DNA from: Zobellia barbeyronii
GTDB lineage: Bacteria; Bacteroidota; Bacteroidia; Flavobacteriales; Flavobacteriaceae
Direction of reading: 5' to 3'
DNA length: 64,000 nucleotides
Assembly: GCF_018603515.1 (NCBI RefSeq)
Contig: NZ_JACATN010000003.1
Location: forward strand, 62,001-126,000
Under the pieces are notes generated by a model. That model searched no databases. It was not told the origin of the DNA and saw only the letters and a list, made by a program, of their open reading frames with translations. The number at the start of each line of letters is the position of its first letter. Positions within the stretch are counted from its first letter, which is position 1. This document shows positions 16,704-26,634 of the stretch, one piece after another. Made by a program: the position numbers and the translations under genes.

Positions 16704-19700
16704 ATGAAAAAAGCAATTCTATTTTTTCTTCTATCGATATTCGCACTTTGCGAAATATCGGCACAAATTACGGTCTCAGGTACCGTAAGCGATGAAGAGG
16801 GTATTCCCATACCAGGAGCAAACGTTATCGAAAAAGGAACAACAAACGGAGTTGTAGCAGATTTTGATGGTAATTTCAGCATTGAGGTTGAAGGTCAATC
16901 TACACTAGTTTTCAGTTCTATTGGATATGGAACTGTTGAGAAAGCAATAAACGGCCAAACAACTATAAATGTAACTATAGCAGAAGAGGCATCACAACTA
17001 GACGAGGTTGTTGTTGTAGGTTATGGTACACAGAAAGCTGTAAATCTTACAGGCTCTGTAGAGGTAGTCAAAGCTGAAGAGATCAGCAGACAACCTGTAG
17101 CCCAAGCATCTCAAGCTTTAGCTGGTTTAGTGCCAGGACTTACCGCAACTCAATCAAGTGGTCAGCCTGGAGAGGATGGCGCTTCTATTCGTATTCGTGG
17201 GGTAGGAACCTTGGGTAGTGGAGCAAAAAATAATCCATTAATATTGGTAGATGGTATTCCTGATGACATTAACGGTCTTGATCCTAGTGATATTGAATCT
17301 ATTTCTGTTCTTAAAGATGCATCTGCTTCAGCCATTTATGGATCACGTGCTGCAAACGGTGTAATTCTTATTACTACTAAAAGAGGTAAAGAAGGTAAAA
17401 TAACAACTACCTATAATACCTATTTAGGGGTTCAAAGTATCGCCCAAAATCTTAAGTTTTTAAATTCTTTAGGGTTTATGGAGGCATTTAATTCTGCCCA
17501 ACCCGGAGCGTTTTCAGATGAAACCCTCAACCAATATCGTTCAGGGAACGGAGTAGGTACAGAATCGGCTCCTGATACGGACTGGGTTGGTTTACTTTTT
17601 AATTCTGCCGCTGTACAACAATATCATAGCCTTTCTATAAGAGGTGGTTCTGAAAAACTTAAGGTTGCCAGTTCCATATCGTTCACCAACCAAGACGGTA
17701 ACATCGCGAACTTTAACTTTAAGAGATATAATGGTAGGTTTAATCTTGATTATAACTTGAGCGATAAAATAGATTTAGCTTTTGATTTAAACTTTAGAAG
17801 AGAAGATAAATCGCAACCCGGAGCATTAACAAATTTATCCAGACAAGCATATCGTTTGCAGCCATTGTTTAACGCCATTAATGATGACGGAACAAATGGT
17901 GCCGGTTTTGGCGGAGGCCAGCCTATTGGTCTTGCCAATTCAACTGGACTAGACCAAACAATTTCAAATTACTTCAGAGGACTTATAAAGGCCACATATA
18001 GACCTTTTAATAACTTCTCTATAGCGGCTACATACTCACCTCAATTTTTAGATAGAGATCGTGATAATTTTAACGCACAATATACCTACTATGAAAGTTC
18101 AGGAGCGACAGCGCAACAATCTGGATCAAATAGTTTATTCAAAGAAACATTTACTACTTTTCAAGACAACTTTAATGCTGTCGCAAATTGGGGCAAAGAC
18201 TTTGGTAATCATAGCGTATCTGCTTTAGGTGGTTATGAGTTCTTAAAATTTCAATCAGAAATTTGGTCAGCTAGTAGACAAGGTTTTGTTCTTAGTGAAT
18301 ACCGCGGACTAAATCAAGGTCCTCCAGATACCCAATTAAACAACGGTAGTTCTACACTAAATGGACTTGAATCATTATTTGGTAGAGTTAACTATGCCTA
18401 TAAAAACAAATATTTACTAGAAGCCAATGTTAGACGAGATGCTTCTTCACGTTTTGCACCTGGTTTCCGTTCTGCAACATTTCCTTCCTTTTCTTTAGGT
18501 TGGGTTGTTTCAGAAGAAGGATTTTTAAAAGACAACGAGAACATTAACTTTTTGAAATTTAGAGGTTCTTGGGGTCAGTTAGGTAATCAATTTATATTCG
18601 CCGGAAATAGACAAAGTAATGGTCAGAACGTTGAGCTTGCAGATGGTACCGTAGAAACAGTAGAGGTAAACTTCCCATATACCGCTCTATTTGGTCTTGG
18701 AAATGCAGATGCTACACTTGGCGGAACCCCAGTAACAGGAGGCGCTCAAGGTGTGTTAGGTAATTCTGCACTTCAATGGGAAACTGGAGAGACCCAAAAT
18801 ATAGCTGTTGATGCTAAACTATTCAATAACAAATTATCATTCACCGGAGAATACTACGTAAGAAAAACAAAAGATATTTTGTTAAGTATTACGATACCAC
18901 CTTCAGTTGGTTTCAACCCACCTACTCAAAATGCTGGTGAAGTATGGAATGCTGGGTATGATTTATCCTTAGGTTGGAATGATCAAATCGGAGATGATTT
19001 TAGATATGGCTTCAACGTTAATTATTCTAATTTCGATAATGAAATCAAGAATCTTGGTGGTTTAGATCAATTACCTCCTGATAACCTTTTAAATGAAGTA
19101 GGCGGAGAAGTTAATGCTATCTATGGTTTAAAAGTTGATGGATTATATCAAGAAAGTGATTTTGACACCGATGGTAATCTAAATTCTGCACTACCTAATC
19201 CTGGTTTCGGAACAATACAAGCTGGAGATATAAAATACGTAGATTTAAATGGTGATGGTGAACTTAATAACGATGACCGAACTACTATTGGTAGTACTAT
19301 AAGTAATGAAAGTTGGGGCTTTGAGTTTTTCTCAGAATATAAAGGTATTGATCTTTCTATATCCTTTATTGGAGCTGGAGGAAGAGATGTAATGCTGCAA
19401 GGTGATGTAGGTTGGGCATTTTATAATGCTGGTAAAATTCAGGAATGGCAAGCTGATTATTGGACACCTACAAATACGAGTTCTCCTTACCCACGACTAC
19501 ACCCAGCAAGTTCGCACCCAAATTGGCGTGTTAACGAAACTTGGTTGTTTGACACTTCTTATACACGATTAAGAAATGTTACTTTAGGATATAAGCTACC
19601 AAGAGATTTTGTTGACAAAATAAATATATCCAATGCTAGGATTTATGTTTCTGGTCAAAACTTAGCGACGTGGGATAATATGCCAGATGGTATAGATCCA

Positions 19701-19778
19701 TTAGTACCAAACTTTACTTCAGGTTCAATCTATCCTGTGACCAAAGTAATTACACTGGGACTTAACATAACTTTTTAG
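16704..19778 (+). CDS. SusC-like TonB-dependent outer-membrane transporter
   Basis: A 1024-residue protein. The frame is open further upstream, but the ATG at 16704 is chosen because it starts a good signal peptide (MKKAILFFLLSIFALC, cleavage near SAQ). Next come a carboxypeptidase-regulatory-like domain (about 22-100, ITVSGTVSDEEG), the TonB box region LDEVVVVGYGTQK (about 105-117), a plug domain with the motif VDGIPDDINGLDP, and a large beta-barrel to a C-terminal aromatic-ended strand (LGLNITF). SusC proteins import oligosaccharides across the outer membrane with a SusD lipoprotein as lid. The SusD partner starts 19 bp downstream. Control by the divergent GntR-type regulator is likely. Confidence 0.95.
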   Translation: MKKAILFFLLSIFALCEISAQITVSGTVSDEEGIPIPGANVIEKGTTNGVVADFDGNFSIEVEGQSTLVFSSIGYGTVEKAINGQTTINVTIAEEASQLDEVVVVGYGTQKAVNLTGSVEVVKAEEISRQPVAQASQALAGLVPGLTATQSSGQPGEDGASIRIRGVGTLGSGAKNNPLILVDGIPDDINGLDPSDIESISVLKDASASAIYGSRAANGVILITTKRGKEGKITTTYNTYLGVQSIAQNLKFLNSLGFMEAFNSAQPGAFSDETLNQYRSGNGVGTESAPDTDWVGLLFNSAAVQQYHSLSIRGGSEKLKVASSISFTNQDGNIANFNFKRYNGRFNLDYNLSDKIDLAFDLNFRREDKSQPGALTNLSRQAYRLQPLFNAINDDGTNGAGFGGGQPIGLANSTGLDQTISNYFRGLIKATYRPFNNFSIAATYSPQFLDRDRDNFNAQYTYYESSGATAQQSGSNSLFKETFTTFQDNFNAVANWGKDFGNHSVSALGGYEFLKFQSEIWSASRQGFVLSEYRGLNQGPPDTQLNNGSSTLNGLESLFGRVNYAYKNKYLLEANVRRDASSRFAPGFRSATFPSFSLGWVVSEEGFLKDNENINFLKFRGSWGQLGNQFIFAGNRQSNGQNVELADGTVETVEVNFPYTALFGLGNADATLGGTPVTGGAQGVLGNSALQWETGETQNIAVDAKLFNNKLSFTGEYYVRKTKDILLSITIPPSVGFNPPTQNAGEVWNAGYDLSLGWNDQIGDDFRYGFNVNYSNFDNEIKNLGGLDQLPPDNLLNEVGGEVNAIYGLKVDGLYQESDFDTDGNLNSALPNPGFGTIQAGDIKYVDLNGDGELNNDDRTTIGSTISNESWGFEFFSEYKGIDLSISFIGAGGRDVMLQGDVGWAFYNAGKIQEWQADYWTPTNTSSPYPRLHPASSHPNWRVNETWLFDTSYTRLRNVTLGYKLPRDFVDKINISNARIYVSGQNLATWDNMPDGIDPLVPNFTSGSIYPVTKVITLGLNITF

Positions 19779-19797
19779 ACAATTAATTCTTTGTACA

Positions 19798-21606
19798 ATG
19801 AAAGAAATAAAAAAATTAATCATAATAGTAACTGGCCTACTTCTAGTAGTAGCCTGTGAAGATACCGTACTGAATTTAGAAGATCCTGGTAGCCCTACTG
19901 ATGCTACGTTTTTTCAAAGCGAAGCTGAATTGGAAATTGCTCTTGTGGGAATATATGAAAGCTTAAACTTTGTGAGAGAAGTACCTTTCCCGCAACTTTT
20001 AGATCATACTACTGACTATGCCTTTAACAGAGGTAATGTTGGAGGAACCATACCAGCAACAACAGGTGGCCTTACCTCTACAGAAGGTATCGTTACAGCA
20101 TATTGGGACCGTTTTTATACCGGTATCCAAAGAGCAAATAACTTATTAGGGAATATGGAAAAAGCTGTAGAGGTTTCTGATCCTACAAGATTTGAAGAAA
20201 TTAGAGGAGAAGCTCTTTTTCTGAGAGCATTTTTCTATAGCTACTTAACTGAATTGTATGGTGATGTTCCTTTTAGAACCTCTATTGCAACGCTAGACGA
20301 CTTAATCGTACCAAGAACTCCAAAATCAGAAATTATACCAGCTATAATTGCAGATTTAGAAGAGGCAGCTAGCGTATTACCAAGTGTTCAAAGTGGAGCT
20401 GCACGAGGTAGAGCTTCAGGTAATGCGGCAAAAACATTAATTGCGCGTATCGCACTTTATAATGAAGATTACCCCTTAGCAGCTAGTTCTGCCTTAGAAG
20501 TTATAAATTCTGGAGAACATGGCCTATTTGGCGATTATAAGTCTTTATTTACTGATTCCGGAGTTGGTTCTACTGAGATATTGTTAGACCTTTCTTATAC
20601 ATTAGGAACTACAGTACATGGCTTAGCACAAAGACAAGCAAGCCGTTTTGGTGGTTGGTGTCAATTAGTTCCCGCCCAGCAAACTATTGACAGTTATGAA
20701 ACTGTAAACGGTTTACCAATTGATGAAGATCCATTATATGATCCTGCTAATCCATTTGATAACAGAGACCCAAGATTAGCGGCCACTATTGCCTTACCCA
20801 ATAGTATTTGGACTGGCCATATCATACAACAACATAGTGACAGTATTGCTACTTGGCGTGTTGAAGGTGGAGAAAATGTAGAGCGCGTATTTAACCCTAA
20901 CGCTGCAAACCCTGGTGGCCGTAAAATAATTGACCCATATGATGGTACAGAATATACAAGTGCCGGAGCAAATCGTTTTACATCTTTTTCAGGATATTTC
21001 TGGAGAAAGTTCTCCGATGAACCAACTTTATTAGGTGCTTTGGCCGGAACAGGAGAGTCAGGTACAAGATCGGAAGAAACTATTTATTTAATGCGTTACG
21101 CTGAAGTATTATTAATTTATGCTGAAGCAAAAATTGAGTCAGGAACAATAGACGGGTCTGTTTTAAACGCAATTAACGAAGTTAGGGAAAGAGCATATAA
21201 TGGCAGTGGTTTTAGCAACCCAGCTGTTACCACAACCGACCAAGCAGAACTACGAAAAATAGTTAGAAGAGAAAGAAAAGTTGAACTTGCCGATGAAGGC
21301 TTTAGACTGTTTGATATAAAACGATGGGGAATTGCTGAAAAAGTTCTGAATACCACTTTACTTGGAGGCCCTGCAAACGGATTTAGTAAAATTGGAGGAG
21401 AACTTGGTTTTGTGCCAGATATAGATGATGATGGATTTATCACCTATTCAGGAGCACCAACACAAGAAAGACAAGAGCTTGGTAACTTAGATTTTAGAGA
21501 GCTTGAAATACGTTCGTTTGATGCTAGTAAGCATTATTTATGGCCTATACCGCAATCAGAAATTGATGCTAGTGGTGGTGTCGTTACACAAAATTCTGGG
21601 TATTAA
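19798..21606 (+). CDS. SusD/RagB-like glycan-binding lipoprotein
   Basis: A 602-residue surface lipoprotein (lipobox LLVVAC, Cys20), partner of the SusC protein 19 bp upstream. The start of the mature part, LNLEDPGSPTDATFF, is typical of SusD-like proteins. The N-terminal half contains the TPR-like helices, and the C-terminus has the family blocks LMRYAEVLLIYAEAK, ERKVELADEGFRLFDIKRWG and YLWPIPQSEID. Binds oligosaccharide at the cell surface for transfer to SusC. A perfect hairpin follows the gene and may separate it from the symporter gene downstream. The ligand is inferred from context to be a sulfated or partly processed galactan. Confidence 0.95.
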   Translation: MKEIKKLIIIVTGLLLVVACEDTVLNLEDPGSPTDATFFQSEAELEIALVGIYESLNFVREVPFPQLLDHTTDYAFNRGNVGGTIPATTGGLTSTEGIVTAYWDRFYTGIQRANNLLGNMEKAVEVSDPTRFEEIRGEALFLRAFFYSYLTELYGDVPFRTSIATLDDLIVPRTPKSEIIPAIIADLEEAASVLPSVQSGAARGRASGNAAKTLIARIALYNEDYPLAASSALEVINSGEHGLFGDYKSLFTDSGVGSTEILLDLSYTLGTTVHGLAQRQASRFGGWCQLVPAQQTIDSYETVNGLPIDEDPLYDPANPFDNRDPRLAATIALPNSIWTGHIIQQHSDSIATWRVEGGENVERVFNPNAANPGGRKIIDPYDGTEYTSAGANRFTSFSGYFWRKFSDEPTLLGALAGTGESGTRSEETIYLMRYAEVLLIYAEAKIESGTIDGSVLNAINEVRERAYNGSGFSNPAVTTTDQAELRKIVRRERKVELADEGFRLFDIKRWGIAEKVLNTTLLGGPANGFSKIGGELGFVPDIDDDGFITYSGAPTQERQELGNLDFRELEIRSFDASKHYLWPIPQSEIDASGGVVTQNSGY

Positions 21607-21632
21607 AGAAGTTTGTTTTTGTTAGTTTTTTC

Positions 21633-21662
21633 AAATAGGGGGTTTTAGCTCACCCCCTATTT
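21633..21662 (+). terminator. Perfect hairpin after SusD (terminator or attenuator)
   Basis: AAATAGGGGG (21633-21642) pairs without mismatch to CCCCCTATTT (21653-21662) across a 10-nt loop. There is only a weak T tract after it, so it may be a partial terminator or a 3'-end stabiliser that lets the susCD message accumulate above the downstream transporter and enzymes. Confidence 0.65.
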
Positions 21663-21706
21663 CTAAATTACAGAAAATTAGAGTTAATAGTATATTCATC
21701 TTAAGA

Positions 21707-23365
21707 ATGGGCACAATAGATATAACGGTTATACTGATTTTTACTTTGCTTGTCTTCGTATGCGGACTAAGCTTTTCGAAGTCGGGTAAAAACATGAAAT
21801 CATTCTTTGCTGCAGGTGGAGCACTACCTTGGTGGATGAGTGGTCTTTCTCTATTTATGAGTTTCTTTTCTGCAGGTACTTTTGTAGTATGGGGCTCCAT
21901 AGCATATTCCAGTGGTTGGGTAGCCATTACCATTCAAACCACAATGTGCATTGCCGGTGTTCTAATCGGTTTTTTCATTGCTCCTAAATGGCAAAAAACA
22001 AAAGCGCTTACGGCGGCTGAATTTATTACGGACCGTTTAGGGTACAGCACTCAAAAAATTTACACCTACCTATTTTTATTGATATCTATTTTTACCACAG
22101 GTGCTTTTTTATATCCTGTAGCTAAAATTGTAGAAGTATCAACAGGTTTCCCCATAAGTACCAGTATTATCGTATTGGGTATCTTAATTTTAATTTATAC
22201 CGCAGTTGGCGGTCTTTGGGCGGTAATTGTTACAGATGTACTTCAGTTTGTGGTACTTACCGCAGCTGTTTTAATTGTTGTTCCGCTTTCGCTGGATAAA
22301 ATTGGGGGTATCGAAAACTTTGTGTCACAGGCTCCTGAGAATTTTTTCAATTTGGTTAATGAAGAATACACTTGGGGCTTTATGATTGCCTTTGGTTTGT
22401 ACAACCTTTTCTTTATTGCCGGTAATTGGGCTTATGTACAGCGCTATACCAGTGTTGCCACTCCAAAAGATGCTAAAAAAGTAGGGTGGCTTTTTGGCGG
22501 ACTTTATCTTGTAAGTCCAATAATTTGGATGTTACCTCCTATGATTTATAGAGTTCTAAATCCTGAATTAGGTGGTTTGGCAGATGAAGGCGCATACCTT
22601 CTAATGTGTAAGGAAGTACTCCCTGTGGGCATGTTAGGCTTAATGTTAGGCGGAATGATTTTCGCCACTTCCAGCTCTGTAAATACCACTCTAAATATCT
22701 CCGCGGGTGTATTGGCCAATGACGTTTACAAACATTTTAGACCCAATTCAGACGGAGATAAATTGGTGAAAGTAGGTAGAACGGCTACTATATTACTCGG
22801 TATCTTAACTATACTAATTGCACTACTCGTTCCTTACATGGGCGGTATCGTAGAGGTAGTTATGAGTTTAGCGGCCATAACCGGTGGAGCTATGTTTTTA
22901 CCACCTATGTGGGCGTTGTTCAGTAAATATCAAACAGGTAAAAGTGCTTTGATTGTGACAGTCATTACTTTGGTTATCAATGCCTTTTTTAAATTTTTGG
23001 CCCCTACTCTTCTCAACTTCTCATTTGACAGAGCCCAAGAAATGGGGTTTGGCATGGGTATCCCCGTAGTGCTTTTAGCCGCATTTGAGGTATACGCGCG
23101 CTCCCAACAAAAGGCCACTTTAGAATACGACAACTATCAACTTAAAGTTGCTGAAAAAGTTTCCGAGACGGAAGAAGAAGCTGCTGCCGGAAATAAAAAA
23201 GGTACTCGGGTTATAGGTATAGGCGTAGCACTAACCGGCCTAATGATTTTAATATTATCCTTCATTGCAAAAACAGGTGCACTCTTGGTTGGTGGAATGG
23301 GAATCCTGGTTTTACTTCTGGGCAGCTATATCATATTGAAAACCACCAAAAAAGATTCCGATTAA
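21707..23365 (+). CDS. Sodium:solute symporter (SSS family)
   Basis: A 552-residue inner-membrane transporter with about 13-14 hydrophobic segments. The SSS blocks are visible: SFFAAGGALPWWMSGLSLF (about 31-49), SAGTFVVWGSIAYSSG (about 54-69), and AVGGLWAVIVTDVLQFVVL near residue 166. It probably imports monosaccharides, disaccharides or sugar acids with sodium after periplasmic processing. It starts 100 bp after the SusD gene, beyond a hairpin, and 65 bp before a cytoplasmic FAD oxidoreductase gene. The paralogue at 33224 shares the same motifs, so the PUL carries two such importers, perhaps for different products. Start chosen at the ATG that begins just before the first membrane segment. 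Confidence 0.9.
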   Translation: MGTIDITVILIFTLLVFVCGLSFSKSGKNMKSFFAAGGALPWWMSGLSLFMSFFSAGTFVVWGSIAYSSGWVAITIQTTMCIAGVLIGFFIAPKWQKTKALTAAEFITDRLGYSTQKIYTYLFLLISIFTTGAFLYPVAKIVEVSTGFPISTSIIVLGILILIYTAVGGLWAVIVTDVLQFVVLTAAVLIVVPLSLDKIGGIENFVSQAPENFFNLVNEEYTWGFMIAFGLYNLFFIAGNWAYVQRYTSVATPKDAKKVGWLFGGLYLVSPIIWMLPPMIYRVLNPELGGLADEGAYLLMCKEVLPVGMLGLMLGGMIFATSSSVNTTLNISAGVLANDVYKHFRPNSDGDKLVKVGRTATILLGILTILIALLVPYMGGIVEVVMSLAAITGGAMFLPPMWALFSKYQTGKSALIVTVITLVINAFFKFLAPTLLNFSFDRAQEMGFGMGIPVVLLAAFEVYARSQQKATLEYDNYQLKVAEKVSETEEEAAAGNKKGTRVIGIGVALTGLMILILSFIAKTGALLVGGMGILVLLLGSYIILKTTKKDSD

Positions 23366-23430
23366 ATAGTTATCACTTACTACGTTTCAAAAAATACCAA
23401 ATCTAATTACTAAAGTACAAATTGCATTAT

Positions 23431-25722
23431 ATGATTTTAGAAGCCTATAGTTCCCAAAAAAGAATCACGAAAACCATACCGTTACAAAGTGACCTTGTCG
23501 TTGTTGGCGGTGGTCTTTCGGGAGTTTGTGCCGCAATTACAGCTGCTCGCTCAGGTTTAAAAGTTATACTCTTACAAGACCGCCCGGTTCTTGGGGGTAA
23601 TGCTTCTTCTGAAGTTCGTCTTTGGAGCTTGGGAGCTACATCGCACATGGGTAATAACAACCGTTGGAGTCGTGAAGGCGGATTGATTAATGAAATTCTT
23701 TTAGAGAACCTTAAAAGAAACAAAGAAGGGAATCCGTTAATTTTTGACACCGTACTGCTCGAAAAAGTATACGAAGAAAAAAACATAACCCTACTCCTAA
23801 ATACAGCTGTTTATGATGTTGAAAAAGGAGACGATAATAAAATTAAAACAGCAACTGCTTTTTGCAGTCAGAATTCCACAACATACATAGCTAGTGCTCC
23901 CCTTTTCTGTGATGCTTCGGGTGATGGAATTATTGCCTTTATGGCCGGAGCTTCGTTCCGGATGGGTGCAGAAACCAAGGAAGAATTTGATGAAGGTTTT
24001 GCCCCCAATCTTGAAGATTACGGTAACCTCTTAGGACATTCACTTTACTTTTACACCAAAGATATTGGTAAACCTATTACCTATACTCCTCCCTCTTTCG
24101 CCATAAAAAATGCAGAAGAACTTCCCCGCATCAAAAACTTTCAACTAGGAGATCATGGTTGTAAATTGTGGTGGGTAGAACATGGTGGACGACTAGATAC
24201 GATACATCAATCCGAAGACATAAAATTTGAACTTTGGAAAGTTGTGTATGGCATTTGGGATTACGTAAAGAATAGCGGTAAATATCCCGAAGCCGCAAAC
24301 CTTACCTTAGAATGGGTTGGGACTATTCCCGGCAAACGGGAAAGTCGCCGTTTTGAAGGCGATTTCATGCTTACCCAAAAAGACATTGTTGAGCAACGAG
24401 ATTATTATGATGCTGTCTCTTTTGGCGGTTGGGCTATGGATTTACATCCTGCGGACGGTATTTACAGCAAACACAATTCATGTACACAATGGCATGGTAA
24501 AGGCGTTTATTCCATTCCTTACCGTTGTTATTATTCTAAAAACATAGATAATCTTTTTCTTGCAGGCAGAATTATAAGCGCCAGTCATGTCGCCTTTGGC
24601 TCTTCTCGCGTAATGCTTACCTGTGCTCACGGAGCGCAAGCAGTAGGTGAAGCAGCTGTTATTTGTAAAGAGGAAGGTTTATTACCGCGAGATATTGCGT
24701 CCAAAGAAAAAATAGGAAAACTACAACTGGCCCTTAACAGAAACGGACAAAGTATTCCACGATTATCATTGGAAGATACAGACGACTTGGCTATCAGAGC
24801 AAATATAGAGGCTAGTTCTACTTTAGCGTTTACCGGTTTTGCTGCTGCAGACGATTGGCAGGTACTAAAATTTGGATTAGCTCAAATGGTGCCTCTTAAA
24901 GCCAACGAAACTTACAGTTTTGAATTTGAAGTAGATGCTTTAGAAGCTACTAATTTAGAGCTTCAACTTAAAAGCAGTTCGGCTTGCAGTCATTTTACCC
25001 CAGATGTAATTATTGATAAAAAAGAAATCGATTTACAGAAAGGGAAGCAAAAAATCACTTTTACAACTACTAAAACACAAACGCAAGACCACTACTCGTT
25101 CTTCTGTCTAATGAAAAACGAAAAGATAAAAGTCCGTCTTTCAGATGAGCGTATAACGGGATTAATGACCGTTGAGAACAAAGTCAACAAAGCGGTATCC
25201 AATTTTGGAAGACAAGACCCACCTGCAGAAATAAACGTTGATAGTTTTGAATTTTGGACTCCAGAAAGACGCCCAAAAGGCAAAAACATAGCCCTTAAGA
25301 TGTCAACTTCCTTGCCTATTTTTAAAGTCGATAATCTTAAAAACGGAGAAGTTAGACCCAATTCAAACGGAAGTACCAATGCTTGGATTGCTAACATTGC
25401 CGATAATACTCCAACGCTTGATTTAAAATGGGACGATAAAGTTGGTATTAAAACCATAAAACTCTTTTTTGATTGCGATTATGACCACGCTTTGGAGACT
25501 ACGCTTATGGGACATCCGGAGGACGTTATTCCATTTGTGGTTGCCGATTACAAAATAAAAGATGGCTCTGGGAACACTCTAAAGGAAGTGAAAGGTAATT
25601 ATCAAGCTATAAACACTATTGAACTAGACCAGGCTATTTCAACAGACAAGCTAACGTTTGAGTTCGACAAAAAAGAAGAGCATATACCTGTTTCTGTTTT
25701 TAAAATATCAGTTTATAACTAA
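23431..25722 (+). CDS. Cytoplasmic FAD-dependent oxidoreductase with C-terminal beta domains
   Basis: A 763-residue protein without a signal peptide. The ATG at 23431 is preferred to a TTG three codons upstream. The N-terminal Rossmann motif VVVGGGLSGVCAAITAAR (about 24-41) and RPVLGGNASSEVR place it in the FAD_oxidored (PF12831) group, like the exported paralogue at 10924. The oxidoreductase part ends near 430 with SSRVMLTCAHGAQAVGEAA. The remaining 330 residues are beta-rich, with a jelly-roll-like C-terminus, and are unusual for a cytoplasmic protein. It sits between a symporter and an esterase, so it may process an imported sugar. The substrate is unknown. The next gene starts 10 bp after the stop. 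Confidence 0.8.
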   Translation: MILEAYSSQKRITKTIPLQSDLVVVGGGLSGVCAAITAARSGLKVILLQDRPVLGGNASSEVRLWSLGATSHMGNNNRWSREGGLINEILLENLKRNKEGNPLIFDTVLLEKVYEEKNITLLLNTAVYDVEKGDDNKIKTATAFCSQNSTTYIASAPLFCDASGDGIIAFMAGASFRMGAETKEEFDEGFAPNLEDYGNLLGHSLYFYTKDIGKPITYTPPSFAIKNAEELPRIKNFQLGDHGCKLWWVEHGGRLDTIHQSEDIKFELWKVVYGIWDYVKNSGKYPEAANLTLEWVGTIPGKRESRRFEGDFMLTQKDIVEQRDYYDAVSFGGWAMDLHPADGIYSKHNSCTQWHGKGVYSIPYRCYYSKNIDNLFLAGRIISASHVAFGSSRVMLTCAHGAQAVGEAAVICKEEGLLPRDIASKEKIGKLQLALNRNGQSIPRLSLEDTDDLAIRANIEASSTLAFTGFAAADDWQVLKFGLAQMVPLKANETYSFEFEVDALEATNLELQLKSSSACSHFTPDVIIDKKEIDLQKGKQKITFTTTKTQTQDHYSFFCLMKNEKIKVRLSDERITGLMTVENKVNKAVSNFGRQDPPAEINVDSFEFWTPERRPKGKNIALKMSTSLPIFKVDNLKNGEVRPNSNGSTNAWIANIADNTPTLDLKWDDKVGIKTIKLFFDCDYDHALETTLMGHPEDVIPFVVADYKIKDGSGNTLKEVKGNYQAINTIELDQAISTDKLTFEFDKKEEHIPVSVFKISVYN

Positions 25723-25732
25723 ACCCTATAAA

Positions 25733-26617
25733 ATGATTAAGAACGTAATTGGGCTTTCTATATTTCTAATTCTGGGCATTACACAGGTAATAGCTCAGAA
25801 AGAAAATAGTACCCAATTACCTGATATCAGCTCTTTTCATCAAGACCTTTTTGTTCCTGAAATAACGGAAGGAAAACCCGAAGCTGGTAAACGGGTTCGA
25901 CAAACTTTAGGTTCATACCAAAACACAGATGTCTATCACTTAGTCTACCTGCCTACCAATTATAAGGAAGGTGAAAATTATCCTGTTATTATAGAATATC
26001 CGGGTAATGGACCATATACAAGTTCTTCCGGAGATGTTTCTACAGGCCAAGTAGACGGTTGTAATTTGGGATATGGTCTTAGCGAAGGCAAAGATTTTAT
26101 TTGGGTAAGCATGCCTTTTATAAGTGGTGACGGAAATGAAAACCAAAAATGGTGGTGGGGAGATATAGAAGCAACCAAAAAATACTGTGTAGACGCAGTC
26201 AAAGAAGTCTGTACAAAATTTGGGGGTGATGCTTCCAACGTTATTTTAACTGGTTTTTCAAGAGGAGCCATCGCCGTAAATTATATAGGACTTCACGATG
26301 ATGAAATATCCAATCTTTGGAAGGCCTTTATAGTCAATTCACACTATGACGGTTTAAAAACATGGGACTATCCAAATTCCGAAAAAACATATGCCCTTGC
26401 ACGATTAAAACGATTGAAAGGAAGACCACAATTCATTTGTTCAGAAGGTAATGGAAAGGCGGAAAGTGAAAAATATTTAGCTCAATCTGGTATTCACGGA
26501 GATTTTACCTTCATGGATATCCCTGTCAGGAACCACACCAATACTTGGCCTTTATACGATATAAAAGAACGCGAGAATATTAGGAAATGGCTATCGAGAA
26601 TAATCGTAAAAAACTAA
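25733..26617 (+). CDS. Exported alpha/beta-hydrolase (esterase-like)
   Basis: The ATG at 25733 gives 294 residues with a signal peptide (cleavage near VIAQ, residue 22); an earlier in-frame start lies inside the upstream gene and is rejected. The nucleophile elbow GFSRG places the catalytic Ser at 176, and the late histidine is probably in RNHTNTW near 280. The fold and length resemble carbohydrate esterases and dienelactone-hydrolase-like proteins. It may remove acyl substituents from algal oligosaccharides, but no family beyond alpha/beta-hydrolase can be given. It starts 10 bp after the FAD oxidoreductase gene and ends 17 bp before GH97, so co-transcription is likely. Confidence 0.72.
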   Translation: MIKNVIGLSIFLILGITQVIAQKENSTQLPDISSFHQDLFVPEITEGKPEAGKRVRQTLGSYQNTDVYHLVYLPTNYKEGENYPVIIEYPGNGPYTSSSGDVSTGQVDGCNLGYGLSEGKDFIWVSMPFISGDGNENQKWWWGDIEATKKYCVDAVKEVCTKFGGDASNVILTGFSRGAIAVNYIGLHDDEISNLWKAFIVNSHYDGLKTWDYPNSEKTYALARLKRLKGRPQFICSEGNGKAESEKYLAQSGIHGDFTFMDIPVRNHTNTWPLYDIKERENIRKWLSRIIVKN

Positions 26618-26634
26618 GGAAATATCAGTATAAA

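Noticed and set aside
17941-17958. ACTAGACCA inside the susC gene as another operator
   Set aside because: It is the codons for Leu-Asp-Gln in a coding region; the same string occurs at Leu-Asp-Gln codons elsewhere (for example near 11690 and 25625), so it is chance.
25658-25732. Earlier in-frame start for the esterase-like gene
   Set aside because: It lies inside the upstream FAD oxidoreductase gene and gives no signal peptide; the ATG at 25733 does.
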